Source: Catalinimonas alkaloidigena
GTDB taxonomy: Bacteria > Bacteroidota > Bacteroidia > Cytophagales > Cyclobacteriaceae
Direction of reading: 5' to 3'
DNA: 64,000 nt
NCBI RefSeq assembly: GCF_029504655.1
Contig: NZ_JAQFIL010000001.1
Location: 6,763,001 to 6,827,000, forward strand
Part shown: piece after piece, positions 52,335 to 61,986 of the stretch
How the letters are laid out: each line of letters starts with the position of its first letter
Position numbering within the stretch: position 1 is the stretch's first letter
Made by a program: the position numbers and the translations under genes
The notes under the pieces: model-generated
Told to the model about the DNA's origin: nothing
What the model saw: only the letters and a program-made list of their open reading frames with translations
Databases searched by the model: none

Positions 52335-53372
52335 ATGAAATTCAACGATATAGAAGGAGAAGACGAGCAGGAACAGGAAGAATTATTTGAACACCATTTT
52401 ATCAAAGTAGATGCTAATCAATCTTTGGTAAGGATTGATAAGTACCTGATGGACCGCCTGCCTAATGTAAGCCGTAGCAAAGTGCAGGATGCTATTAAAA
52501 ATGAGTATGTGTTGGTCAATAAACAGACCATCAAGCCAAACTATAAAGTACATCCGCTTGACGAAATTTCTATTTCTCTGCCTGAGCCTCCCCGCGATAC
52601 TGAAGTAAAGCCGGAAAATATTCCGCTGGATATTGTCTACGAAGATGAGCATTTGCTGATTGTTAACAAACCAGCGGGTATGGTGGTACACCCTGCTTAT
52701 AACAACTGGTCGGGTACACTGGTCAACGCGCTTACTTACCATTTCCAACAGCTGCCCACTATGGAAGGCAATGAAGGCCGTCCCGGACTGGTGCATCGTA
52801 TTGATAAAGATACCTCAGGCCTGCTGGTGATCGCCAAAAGTGAGCAGGCGATGAATGGACTGGCCAAACAGTTTTTTGACCATAGTATTGACCGCGTGTA
52901 TTATGCCATTGTGTGGGGCGAACCGGAAGAAAAAAAGGGAACCATTGATGTAAACCTGGGACGCAGTCCCAAAGACAGGCGGATTACAATGGCTTTTCCT
53001 GATGGTGATATTGGTCGTACCGCTATTACCCATTACGAAGTTTTACAAACACTACGCTATATCTCCCTCATCAAGTGTGAATTGGAAACCGGACGTACGC
53101 ATCAGATCAGGGCACATATGAAACATCTGAGACATCCGATTTTCAACGATGCTACTTATGGAGGGGATCAGATTCTGAAGGGCACCAAATTTTCCAAGTA
53201 CAAAGCTTTTGTTGAAAATTGTTTTAAAATAATGCCCCGTCAGGCATTGCATGCCAAATCGCTCGGGTTTATCCATCCGATTACTAAAGAAAAAATGCAT
53301 TTTGAGTCAGAACTGCCCGACGATTTTAAAGAAGTACTCGAGAAATGGGAACGCTATGTACAGTATACCTGA
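52335..53372 (+). CDS. RluA/RluD-family 23S rRNA pseudouridine synthase
   Basis: 345 residues. An acidic start is followed by an S4 RNA-binding domain (RIDKYLMDRLPNVSRSKVQDAIKNEYVLVN) and the synthase domain, with the catalytic Asp in HRIDKDTSGLLVIAKSE; ETGRTHQIRAHMKHLRHPI is the typical C-terminal block. The length and S4 domain fit RluD (positions 1911/1915/1917 of 23S rRNA), but other targets are possible. It diverges from the PLP gene. Confidence 0.93.
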   Translation: MKFNDIEGEDEQEQEELFEHHFIKVDANQSLVRIDKYLMDRLPNVSRSKVQDAIKNEYVLVNKQTIKPNYKVHPLDEISISLPEPPRDTEVKPENIPLDIVYEDEHLLIVNKPAGMVVHPAYNNWSGTLVNALTYHFQQLPTMEGNEGRPGLVHRIDKDTSGLLVIAKSEQAMNGLAKQFFDHSIDRVYYAIVWGEPEEKKGTIDVNLGRSPKDRRITMAFPDGDIGRTAITHYEVLQTLRYISLIKCELETGRTHQIRAHMKHLRHPIFNDATYGGDQILKGTKFSKYKAFVENCFKIMPRQALHAKSLGFIHPITKEKMHFESELPDDFKEVLEKWERYVQYT

Positions 53373-53456
53373 AAACAAATTCCAAATTGGCAAATTATAA
53401 TTTATAGATTGCTTTAGGGTAGATAAGCCCTTTTTTTAACTTTTTAAACTATAGTC

Positions 53457-54329
53457 ATGAATTATATTCTGGAAAATGAAGACTGGGAGGCACAAATCAA
53501 AAGTGAGGGTGCCGAGCTTTGTAGTTTCAAAAACAAGAAGAGTGGAAAAGAATATATCTGGCAGGCTGATCCTGATGTATGGGCTCGCCATGCTCCGGTA
53601 CTTTTTCCCATAGTGGGCCGTTTGAAAGATGATCAGTATCGCCTGGAAGGCAAAACCTATTCTATGTCGCAGCATGGTTTTGCCCGTGACCGTGATTTTA
53701 GCCTGGTAGAGCAGGAAAAGGCTAGTCTTCGCTTAGGACTAACTGCTGACCATGAAACTATGGAAAAATACCCTTTCAACTTTGTCCTAGATATTACATA
53801 TCAACTTTTAGAAAACGAGCTTATTGTAAGCTACTCGGTAAGTAATAAAGATCAGCAGCCTATGCCATTTTCCATAGGCGCTCATCCGGCCTTTACTACT
53901 CCCAAGATCATAAATAAGCAGATGCAGGAGTATCATCTGGTATTTGATCAGGCTGAAACACTGGATCGATATTTAATAAAGGATGGTTTACAAACCGGAA
54001 GAACCAGACCCCTGCTGGAAAACGAGCAAAAACTACCCCTGCACCCCAAATTTTTTGAAGATGATGCTATTGTTTTAAAAGGAGTCCAGTCCAAATGGGT
54101 CAGTTTGGTAGTACATGCCAGTGGAGAGAAACTGGTAGACATATCAGTGGAAGATTTTCCCTACCTGGGCATCTGGCAGAAAGAAAACTCGGATTTCATC
54201 TGTATAGAACCCTGGTTGGGGATTGCAGACAAAAATGACTTTGCAGGAGACCTCAGTGAGAAAGAAGGTATTCAGATGATAGCCCCTGAAAAGGTATTTG
54301 AATGTAGTTATAAGATTAAATTTCACTGA
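53457..54329 (+). CDS. aldose 1-epimerase family protein
   Basis: 290 residues, a beta-supersandwich mutarotase-like enzyme. GAELCSFKNKKSGKEYIW opens it; HGFARDRDF and SIGAHPAFTTP hold the catalytic His, and CIEPWLGIAD the catalytic Glu. This is the YphB/LacX branch rather than classic GalM. It would interconvert alpha and beta anomers of hexoses or their phosphates. The sugar is not defined. It is 85 bases from the rluD-like gene. Confidence 0.87.
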   Translation: MNYILENEDWEAQIKSEGAELCSFKNKKSGKEYIWQADPDVWARHAPVLFPIVGRLKDDQYRLEGKTYSMSQHGFARDRDFSLVEQEKASLRLGLTADHETMEKYPFNFVLDITYQLLENELIVSYSVSNKDQQPMPFSIGAHPAFTTPKIINKQMQEYHLVFDQAETLDRYLIKDGLQTGRTRPLLENEQKLPLHPKFFEDDAIVLKGVQSKWVSLVVHASGEKLVDISVEDFPYLGIWQKENSDFICIEPWLGIADKNDFAGDLSEKEGIQMIAPEKVFECSYKIKFH

Positions 54330-54430
54330 AATAATATGACTACTATCTTTGAAAAATACTATGAATATCGTTTATCATTTTATATATTTATTATGACAGA
54401 GTGTGTAAGAAAAGAAATGTTAAGATTTTG

Positions 54431-55663
54431 ATGAAGAAACAGTTACTGCTTTTTACCAGCCTGCTCATGACATTATGGAGTTGCCAGCAGGATCAGGTCG
54501 CTCCCAAGGAAGAGGTGCAGCTACGTGAGCTCAGCATTGAAGAGAAAGAGTTGCTATACGCCAGCAACAAATTTGCTATGGATCTCACCCGTGAACTCGT
54601 GCAAGATGAACCTCAGAACCTCTTCTTCTCTCCCTATTATATTCATATGGACCTTAGTATGGCGATCAATGGTGCGGAGAGCAATACACTCACTCAAATG
54701 CAAAAAGTACATCAATGTGATGTTCTTGAGCGCCTGGAAATCAATAAACTTTATAATAGCCTCAATACGCTGCTGGAAAGCATCGACACTCATGTTCAGT
54801 TTGTTTCCGCGCATTCACTTTGGCATAGAGAGGAAATTAATATTCGGCCGCTCTTCAGCGATATTATAATGGCATACTATGGTGCCGGAGTTGAAGCGCT
54901 GGATTTTGATAACCACAAAGCCTCCCTGACGATCAACAAATGGGTAGAAGAGCACACCTCTGGAAAAGTTAAGGCTAAGATTCCGGCATTAGTACCTTAT
55001 GAGTCACTTTACATGATCAGTGCAACTCACCTTAAAGGATACTGGACTTTCCCTTTTGCTAAAGAAAATACGGCTCCCGGCACTTTTTATCTTAATGATA
55101 AAGAGGAGGTTACCGTACCCATGATGTTTACTGATCAGGCTACTTACCGTTATCATCAGGATGCAAATAAAACCTTATTGGACATTCCTTACGGAAATAA
55201 GCAGTATAGCATGACCATCGTAATGCCTCATCATGGAGATAGCATTGCCATGCAGCTTGAAAATTTACGTGTAGAAGCGCTGGAACAAGCCCTGGAGCGG
55301 GCCGACACTTTAGAACATCATTTATACTTACCCAAATTTAACATTTCATCTCAGCTCAATTTAAAGAGGCCTCTTGCTAATCTGGGCATTAAAGATGCAT
55401 TTTCAGCACAGGCAGATTTTAGTGGCATCTTGGATGAGTCATCTGACCGTATTAAAGTAGCAGATATGATTCATCAAGCGAGCATAGAGGTCAATGAAAG
55501 CGGTATACAATCGGTTATTCCCCGTGTAGCTGCAACGAGCATTGCTGCAGCTACTCCGGTAATTCGTATTGATCGTCCATTTATTTTCTTTGTTCGTGAG
55601 CAACATACCGGATTAATTCTGTATGCAGGAGTCATTCAAAACCCTGCTGTAGCACAAGAATAA
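54431..55663 (+). CDS. serpin, lipoprotein
   Basis: 410 residues from the ATG at 54431. The lipobox LWSC with acylated Cys makes it a surface or periplasmic lipoprotein. The serpin fold is clear: FSPYYIHMDLSMAINGAES, SATHLKGYWTFPF, NDKEEVTVPMMF, DIPYGNKQYSMTIVMPH. The reactive loop region EVNESGIQSVIPRVAATSIAAATPVIRIDRPF has the same length as in inhibitory serpins, but the hinge is not the usual small-residue run: P14 is Ile and P9 is Pro. P1 would be Ala if counted by length. It may be non-inhibitory or act on an elastase-like protease. Confidence 0.9.
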   Translation: MKKQLLLFTSLLMTLWSCQQDQVAPKEEVQLRELSIEEKELLYASNKFAMDLTRELVQDEPQNLFFSPYYIHMDLSMAINGAESNTLTQMQKVHQCDVLERLEINKLYNSLNTLLESIDTHVQFVSAHSLWHREEINIRPLFSDIIMAYYGAGVEALDFDNHKASLTINKWVEEHTSGKVKAKIPALVPYESLYMISATHLKGYWTFPFAKENTAPGTFYLNDKEEVTVPMMFTDQATYRYHQDANKTLLDIPYGNKQYSMTIVMPHHGDSIAMQLENLRVEALEQALERADTLEHHLYLPKFNISSQLNLKRPLANLGIKDAFSAQADFSGILDESSDRIKVADMIHQASIEVNESGIQSVIPRVAATSIAAATPVIRIDRPFIFFVREQHTGLILYAGVIQNPAVAQE

Positions 55664-55941
55664 TATCAAAACTTCAAATCATCCTTTACAGCTCATCCTC
55701 ATTTTTCACTTGCCAACTTTATTGCTTATTGGTAAAAACATAGATTGGTGGGTAGCTTAGCTGAAAAATGGATTACTACTGCATCATTTTATATTCAAAT
55801 TTCTGAGGTCCATAAGCGTTTTGGTAAAGCCAGAAAAGAAATTACCTTAAACATCCTCAAAGCGCTAAATATCATTCAGTAAGGCTATTGTTTGAAAATT
55901 GATTAATTTTGAAGAGCAAGCGCTTCAAATCAATAAACACT
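55664..55941. other. intergenic region between the serpin and uxaA genes, with a short frame
   Basis: 278 bases. An open frame of 45 codons from a TTG at 55745 to a TAA at 55882 (ending LNILKALNIIQ) is present without recognisable homology. It is not called as a gene. A TAATTTTG box (55904-55911) before uxaA resembles a -7 element but has no clear -33 partner. No RNA gene seen. Confidence 0.35.
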
Positions 55942-57594
55942 ATGCGAAAAAAGATTCTTAAAATTCACCCAAACGACAATCTGATCGTTGCTTTAGATGA
56001 TCTAAGTAATGGAGAAAAAGTTGAGTTAGAAGGTGAAACATATCAAATTCAGGGAGGGATCCCCCCTAAACACAAATTTGTAACCCAGGATCTTGAGGTT
56101 GGAGATAAGATTTATATGTATGGTGTTTTAGTCGGCAAAGCTATGCAACCGATTAAAAAAGGAGAGGCCATCACGGTAAGTAATGTAAAGCATGACGCTG
56201 ATACTTTTTCTTTAGGAAAAAGAAAAACGGAATGGAATGCTCCTGATGCTTCTTCCTGGAAGGACACACAGTTTATGGGTTATCATCGGGAGAATGAACA
56301 GGTGGGCGTAGCCAACTACTGGCTGTTTATTCCTCTGGTATTTTGTGAGAATCGAAATATCAATGTCATCCGGGAAGCTTTGGTAAAAGACCTGGGCTAT
56401 GACCGTAACCGCACTGTAGATTTTGACATTCAATCGCTTATTTCCAAACACCAGCACGGAGCATCTTCTGATGAGTTACTCACTACCGAAATTGTAATTA
56501 CTGCCGAGGAGATGCAAAGCAAACGTACATTCCCTAACGTTGATGGTGTAAAATTTCTGACCCATGAAGGAGGCTGTGGAGGGACACGCGAGGATTCAAA
56601 CACGCTTTGTGCCCTCTTTGCCGGATATATTACGCATCCTAATGTGGCTGGAGCTACTGTACTCAGCCTGGGATGCCAGAATGCCGAAGTAAAAATCCTG
56701 CAGGAAGAGATCAAAAAACGTGACCCTAACTTTAACAAGCCGCTCTATATTATGGAGCAGCAGAAAAGTAAATCTGAAAGAGAGTTTATCAGTGCGGCCA
56801 TCAAGAAAACATTTGTAGGCTTGACTGAGGCAAATAAAATAGAGCGCAAGCCTGCTCCACTAAGTAAATTGGTAGTCGGCCTGGAATGTGGTGGTTCAGA
56901 TGGCTTCTCCGGTATTTCTGCCAATCCCTCCGTAGGACATGCCGCTGACCTTTTGGTAGCCCTGGGAGGCTCCGTAATTTTATCCGAGTTTCCTGAACTT
57001 AATGGTGTAGAGCAGGAGCTTACTGACCGCTGTATAGATGATGCCACTGCCGAAAAGTTTATCAGCATTATGCGGGCTTATAGTGCCAGTGCAGAAGCAG
57101 TAGGCAGTGGTTTTGATGCCAACCCGTCTCCCGGCAATATCAAAGATGGTCTCATTACCGATGCCATTAAATCTGCCGGAGCGGCAAAAAAAGGAGGGAC
57201 TTCTCCCGTAGTGGACGTACTGGACTATACCGAGCCTGTCACCAAAAACGGTTTAAATTTACTTTGCACGCCCGGTAATGATGTAGAGTCTACTACCGGA
57301 CTGGCAGGCTCCGGTGCTTCTATCATTCTCTTTACTACCGGATTAGGTACGCCTACAGGCAACCCTGTGGCTCCCACCCTCAAGATATCCAGTAATTCAG
57401 TACTGGCGAAGCGTATGGAGGATATCATAGATATCAACGCGGGGACTGTAATTAGTGGAGAAGATTCCATAAATAGTAAAGGCGAAGAGATTCTGGATTT
57501 TATCATTCGTACTGCAAGTGGCACTTATACCCCTAAAGCTGTAGCTATCGGGCAGGATGATTTTATCCCCTGGAAGAGAGGCGTATCTTTATAA
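55942..57594 (+). CDS. uxaA: altronate dehydratase
   Basis: Dehydrates D-altronate to 2-keto-3-deoxygluconate in galacturonate catabolism. 550 residues from the ATG at 55942, preferred over a TTG 11 codons upstream. The N-terminal SAF domain (LDDLSNGEKVELEGETYQIQGG) and the C-terminal core with THEGGCGGTREDSNTLC and VLSLGCQNAEV are the family landmarks; the Cys residues bind the metal. The next gene uxaB begins 30 bases downstream, giving an operon for tagaturonate to 2-keto-3-deoxygluconate. uxaC is not in the window. Confidence 0.93.
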   Translation: MRKKILKIHPNDNLIVALDDLSNGEKVELEGETYQIQGGIPPKHKFVTQDLEVGDKIYMYGVLVGKAMQPIKKGEAITVSNVKHDADTFSLGKRKTEWNAPDASSWKDTQFMGYHRENEQVGVANYWLFIPLVFCENRNINVIREALVKDLGYDRNRTVDFDIQSLISKHQHGASSDELLTTEIVITAEEMQSKRTFPNVDGVKFLTHEGGCGGTREDSNTLCALFAGYITHPNVAGATVLSLGCQNAEVKILQEEIKKRDPNFNKPLYIMEQQKSKSEREFISAAIKKTFVGLTEANKIERKPAPLSKLVVGLECGGSDGFSGISANPSVGHAADLLVALGGSVILSEFPELNGVEQELTDRCIDDATAEKFISIMRAYSASAEAVGSGFDANPSPGNIKDGLITDAIKSAGAAKKGGTSPVVDVLDYTEPVTKNGLNLLCTPGNDVESTTGLAGSGASIILFTTGLGTPTGNPVAPTLKISSNSVLAKRMEDIIDINAGTVISGEDSINSKGEEILDFIIRTASGTYTPKAVAIGQDDFIPWKRGVSL

Positions 57595-57624
57595 TTCATT
57601 TTTTCATATCAAAACTACCTGACT

Positions 57625-59163
57625 ATGTCTGAGCGATTGAATCAGCAACTTGTACTTAAATCAAAACTTGACACCAACGAAAAACCATATCTCCCCACAA
57701 AAGCACAAATTGAAGCTCCTGACAAGATTGTGCAGTTTGGCTCAGGAGCCCTATTAAGAGGCTTAATAGACTTTTTCATTGACAAAGCACAAAGAGAAGG
57801 AAAGTTTGACGGGCGCACGGTGATCGTTAATAATACCAAATCTGGCAGAAGCACGCGTTTCAATGAACAGGATGGCCTTTTTACGCTTTGTGTAGAAGGT
57901 TTTTCCAAAGGGGAAACAGTAAAAGAATACATTGTCAATGCAGCCATCAGCAAAGCACTACCTGCTGCTGATCATTGGCAGGACATACTAGCCTATGCTC
58001 GTAATCCGGAGGTAAACACAGTCATTTCAAATACTACAGAAATTGGCATTACTTTGCATAAAGACGATGACCTGAAGGCAAACCCGCCTAAGTCCTTCCC
58101 TGGCAAACTTACTGCTTTTTTGTACGAAAGATTTATGACTTTGGGAGGCTCAGCAGATAGCGGTATGCTGATCTTACCTACAGAGCTGATTTTGGATAAT
58201 GGCAGCAAATTGAAAGACATCGTCCTTGAGCTCTCGGTGATTAATCGCCTGGGCAGCGACTTTACGGATTGGATCAAAGAGCATACTATTTTTTGCAATA
58301 CATTGGTAGACCGCATCGTACCGGGTGAGCCGGAAGAAGTTAAGCAGCAAAAAATAGAGGAAGAATTAGGATTTGAAGATCAATTACTGACAATAAGTGA
58401 GGTGTACCGCCTCTTTGCGGTAGAAGGAGATAAGGAAAAAATTCTCGCCAAAGCTCCCTGGCTGGCAGTAGACGAAGGCATCATCATCAGTGAAGACATT
58501 ACACCTTACAGAGAGAGAAAGCTGCGTATCCTCAATGGAGGCCATACCATCAGCGTTGCCGCAGGCTACCTTTGTGCTTTGGAAACTGTGTATGACTGTA
58601 TGGAAGATGAAGTGATGTCACAGTTTATCAGCAAAGTAATTAAAAAAGAGATCGTACCTACCCTGGAGATTGACCAGAAAATGGCATCGGATTTTGCCAA
58701 TGATGTACTGGATCGCTTCCGTAATCCTTTTCTCAATCATAAGCTGATCAGCATTACCCTGCAATACACTTCCAAGATGAATATGCGCAATGGGCTAACT
58801 TTCAAGCGTTATTGTGATAAATATGGAGAAGCCCCTGAGCTCATGAGCGCAGGTTTTGCTGCTTACCTGATGTTCTTGCGTCCGGTCAAAAAGGAAGATG
58901 GAACATATTATGGTGAGTTTAATGGCCAAAATTATCCTATCAATGACGATCAGGCAGACTATTTTTATCAAATCTGGATGGATGCTGATTTAAATGACCC
59001 GGTTTTGGTGAATGACCTGGTAGATAAAGTATTGCTCAACCAACAGATTTGGGAGCAGGACTTAAAAAACCTTGGAGACTTCGCCGCCAAGGTGAAGCAC
59101 TATCTGGGCGAGTTTGAACAAAAAGGCGTAAGAGCTACGCTGGCTGAAATAGTGAATAAGTAG
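57625..59163 (+). CDS. uxaB: tagaturonate reductase (altronate oxidoreductase)
   Basis: Reduces tagaturonate to altronate with NADH. 512 residues of the mannitol dehydrogenase superfamily: IVQFGSGALLRGLIDFFIDKA is the nucleotide-binding start, SNTTEIGI the conserved Asn/Thr block, and ERKLRILNGGHT holds the catalytic Lys/Asn region. FCNTLVDRIVPG is typical. It follows uxaA in the same operon and is convergent with the nitrilase-family gene 19 bases downstream of its stop. Confidence 0.92.
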   Translation: MSERLNQQLVLKSKLDTNEKPYLPTKAQIEAPDKIVQFGSGALLRGLIDFFIDKAQREGKFDGRTVIVNNTKSGRSTRFNEQDGLFTLCVEGFSKGETVKEYIVNAAISKALPAADHWQDILAYARNPEVNTVISNTTEIGITLHKDDDLKANPPKSFPGKLTAFLYERFMTLGGSADSGMLILPTELILDNGSKLKDIVLELSVINRLGSDFTDWIKEHTIFCNTLVDRIVPGEPEEVKQQKIEEELGFEDQLLTISEVYRLFAVEGDKEKILAKAPWLAVDEGIIISEDITPYRERKLRILNGGHTISVAAGYLCALETVYDCMEDEVMSQFISKVIKKEIVPTLEIDQKMASDFANDVLDRFRNPFLNHKLISITLQYTSKMNMRNGLTFKRYCDKYGEAPELMSAGFAAYLMFLRPVKKEDGTYYGEFNGQNYPINDDQADYFYQIWMDADLNDPVLVNDLVDKVLLNQQIWEQDLKNLGDFAAKVKHYLGEFEQKGVRATLAEIVNK

Positions 59164-59182
59164 TAAGCCACCTCACTCTCTT

Positions 59183-60227
59183 TCATATGTTTCGCTCCTT
59201 TCGCTGGGCTACTTCTGCACTGCGCTTAAACTGCTCAAAAGTGGGAATATCAAATTCTTGTAGTACATCCGCGATTTTTATGTCCGGATGTCTACTTTCT
59301 ATGATTGATATTTCTTCTTCATGCAATGTATAAGTATATACCTGCTTACCGTATTTTTTGTGAATTTCAGGAAATTTGAGAGAATATGGCCAGCTATGCA
59401 TTACTGCTTGCTCAAGGTTGACAGGAGCGCACACTCCCCACTGGCTGTAATTTCCACTCCAGGCCACCTCTTCTCCTGTAGGCTTGCATATTTTGGTAGT
59501 ATTCCTTTTGTGTGCTGGAAACCACATAATATTTGTGCCACATTGCCATGGTATTCACTTTTCTGCCTCCGGCAAAGGCAGAGGGCCAAAAGACTATCTC
59601 AGCCCCTTTTTGCTTAAGTCTTTGCCAGCCCTCTATCCATTCTATATCAAAGCAGATTTGTATACCGATTTTACCAAAGTCTGTTTCAAAGACTGGTGGG
59701 TCTAAATCCCCGGGGGTAACGCCATTGGCTATTTCGCTTTCAGTAGGTCTGGCTTTACGGTATTCGCCCACCATTTGACCAAAGCGATCAATCAGGACAG
59801 CGGCATTGTAGCAGCTTCCTTTCTCCTGAGTAAATATAGGAGCAATTACATAACACTGCTGCCGCCGGGCAAAGTCGGCCAATGGCTGAGATATTTTCCC
59901 AATAGGTTCTTCTGAGGCTTCTTCTACTGATAAATGATTGTCTCTGAGTCCCTGTACATGAAAGTATTCAGGCAGGCAAATGATATCCGGCTCATAGCTG
60001 CTTACCGTTTCCATTTTGCGAACAGCACTTTGTACCACTTCTTCCAGGCTATCGCCTGCTATGCCCTGCTGGGTAAGCGCGGCCACCCAAATTTCCCGGG
60101 GAAGACGGTTGATCTTAGGTACAACTCCAAGCTTTTGGTATTTAGGTTTGGCATAGGCAAATTGACTTACCAAACTTACACTCCCCAGGGCTGCTGCCGA
60201 CGCATTAATAAAATTCCTTCGGTTCAT
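59183..60227 (-). pseudogene. Tat-exported carbon-nitrogen hydrolase (nitrilase superfamily), frameshifted
   Basis: The N-terminal part to about 59510 begins with a Tat signal (MNRRNFINASAAALGSVSLVS; start at 60227) and contains the nitrilase triad: Glu in DIICLPEYF, Lys in GEYRKARP and Cys in IGIQICFDIEW. After WHKYYVVSST the frame changes; the continuation in the other frame reads NTTKICKPTGEEVAWSG and runs to 59183. Removing one base of the TTTT at 59506-59509 gives an intact product of 347 residues. So this is one gene with a one-base insertion, real or an error. It probably hydrolyses an amide outside the cytoplasm. It diverges from the TIM-barrel gene. Confidence 0.85.
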
Positions 60228-60321
60228 CAGACTTCTATTTGTTGTAGTATCATAATTTATATAATTTTCATGCAGCACACTACTATTTGCGCTTTATAAA
60301 TAACTTACAAAACTCTTAATC

Positions 60322-61290
60322 ATGAAAGTCTCTCGTCGTAAGGCACTGGCTTCCCTGGGGACAGTAGCCGGATCATCCCTACTGGGAAGCTGTAATTCTT
60401 CTGCTTCTGAGCAAAATGCTGCAGCTGCTCCACCTGCTGATGAACAGAAAAGCCTCTTTACCTATTGCCTCAATACCAGCACCATCCGTGAGAAACAACT
60501 CGGACTGGTAAAAGAAATAGAAGTGGCTGCCGAAGCAGGTTACGATGGTATAGAAGTATGGATTCCTACCATGCAGGCTTATCTTGATGCTGGCGGCAAG
60601 CTTAGTGATGTAAAAAAGCGCATTGATGACCTGGGCATCAAAGTAGAAGATGCCATCGGTTTCGCGCAGTGGATTGTAGACGACCCTAAAATAAGAGCAG
60701 ATGCCTTTGAGCAGGCCAAGAAAGAAATGGACATGCTGGCCCAGATCGGCTGCTCCCGCATAGCTGCTCCACCGGCTGGGGCTACCAAAGAACCTGGCCT
60801 GGACCTGCTAGCCGCCGCGGACCGTTATGGTCAATTGCTGGAACTGGGAGAACAAATGGGCGTGATGCCGCAACTGGAAGTATGGGGATTCTCGGCCAAC
60901 CTGCATCGCCTGGGACAAACCACCTATGTGGCGATGGAATGCGGCCACCCCAAAGCACGCATCCTGCCCGATGTATACCATCTTTATAAAGGGGGAACTG
61001 ACTTCACTGCCTTACAGATGTTGAGCGGCCAGTCTATTGAAGTATTTCACATGAATGACTATCCGGCGAATCCTCCCCGAGAAAGCATCGTTGATAAGGA
61101 CCGGGTATATCCGGGAGATGGCGTGGCTCCTATCGCTCAGATTCTGCAAATTCTGGCAGCCAGCGGCACGCCAAAAGTATTATCTCTGGAGTTATTTAAC
61201 CAGGAGTACTGGAAACAGGACCCTCTGGAAGTAGCTAAGACCGGACTGCAAAAGATGAAAACCGCAGTAGAACAGTCAATGAAAAGCTGA
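60322..61290 (+). CDS. Tat/lipobox TIM-barrel protein (xylose isomerase-like sugar epimerase family)
   Basis: 322 residues. The N-terminus has twin arginines (SRRKALASLG) followed by a lipobox (LLGSC), so a Tat-exported lipoprotein. The mature part is an AP-endonuclease-2-like TIM barrel: EAGYDGIEVWIPTM, ARILPDVYHLYKGGTDF, FHMNDYPANPPRES, RVYPGDGVAPIAQIL with His, Asp and Glu positioned for a divalent metal. This resembles extracytoplasmic sugar-phosphate isomerase/epimerase-like proteins of Bacteroidota. The substrate is unknown; proximity to uxaAB suggests a sugar acid or inositol-like compound. Confidence 0.87.
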   Translation: MKVSRRKALASLGTVAGSSLLGSCNSSASEQNAAAAPPADEQKSLFTYCLNTSTIREKQLGLVKEIEVAAEAGYDGIEVWIPTMQAYLDAGGKLSDVKKRIDDLGIKVEDAIGFAQWIVDDPKIRADAFEQAKKEMDMLAQIGCSRIAAPPAGATKEPGLDLLAAADRYGQLLELGEQMGVMPQLEVWGFSANLHRLGQTTYVAMECGHPKARILPDVYHLYKGGTDFTALQMLSGQSIEVFHMNDYPANPPRESIVDKDRVYPGDGVAPIAQILQILAASGTPKVLSLELFNQEYWKQDPLEVAKTGLQKMKTAVEQSMKS

Positions 61291-61301
61291 AGTTCTGTCA
61301 T

Positions 61302-61334
61302 AAAAAAAGGTATAGAACGGGTCTATACCTTTTT
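61302..61334. terminator. terminator after the TIM-barrel gene
   Basis: AGGTATAGA / TCTATACCT with loop ACGGG, flanked by an A-run and a T-run that extend the stem. It can stop both the plus-strand TIM-barrel gene and the minus-strand small gene. Confidence 0.85.
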
Positions 61335-61357
61335 ACCATATCAAGGGCTACATTGTC

Positions 61358-61687
61358 TTACAGAAGGATTAGAAGCAGGATAATTACTATCAGTGCTCCT
61401 CCCCCAATGTATATTCCTCCGGAGGCTTGCTGCTTGAGCTCACGGGCTTCTTTTTTTACATCTTTAATCTCTTTGTGTAAAGCTTTACGTTCGGCCTGGG
61501 TATCGGCCTCTCTTTTGGCATCTCTTAAGTTGTCTACCTTTGTTTTTAGTGCATCCAACGCAAGTTGATATTCTTTTTCTGTCATCTGCTTCTCTTCAGG
61601 CACAGGGTCATTAGAGGCAAACGCACCAAAGGATGAAAAAACAAAAAAGCTAAACAGCAGAGAGAAAAAAATGGATTTCGTTTTCAT
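61358..61687 (-). CDS. small exported protein with coiled coil and C-terminal membrane helix
   Basis: 109 residues. Signal peptide (1-24, FSLLFSFFVFSSFGAFA), a Lys/Glu/Ala coiled coil (about 35-88), then a glycine-containing helix GGIYIGGGALIVIILLLILL at the very end. This resembles small tail-anchored envelope proteins; no function known. A perfect eight-base inverted repeat is present about 50 bases upstream of its start. Confidence 0.7.
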   Translation of the reverse strand: MKTKSIFFSLLFSFFVFSSFGAFASNDPVPEEKQMTEKEYQLALDALKTKVDNLRDAKREADTQAERKALHKEIKDVKKEARELKQQASGGIYIGGGALIVIILLLILL

Positions 61688-61986
61688 TGGAAAAAAAATT
61701 TAGTTAAAAAAAGCTTATAGAAACTATAGATAAAAATTTGCTAACGACTGAACTAGCAAATAACTGTGAATATTCTAAAAATGTTTACACCTCATCCTAA
61801 TATATATCAATTGATAATAGCATTTCAGAAAAATTGTCATTGGCTGATTCTCTATATTCGTGATTATTGGAGGCTATTCGCATAAAATATTTATTGCACA
61901 GCTAACATTTGACTACCATAATCGCTTTTTTATTCTTTATTTAATTTTACTCTCTCGCTTACTTAAGCCTTTTCACCATATTCTCC
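61688..61986. other. intergenic region between the small exported protein and the sialidase gene
   Basis: 299 AT-rich bases. The part next to the small gene carries an inverted repeat (below). The rest, which lies behind the sialidase stop, has no clear terminator, RNA gene or conserved frame. Confidence 0.4.
61736..61761. promoter_or_regulatory. inverted repeat upstream of the small exported protein gene
   Basis: ATTTGCTA (61736-61743) and TAGCAAAT (61754-61761) are perfect complements ten bases apart, 49 bases before the start codon. The spacing of one helical turn and a half between centres suits a dimeric regulator; a hairpin is also possible. Confidence 0.4.
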
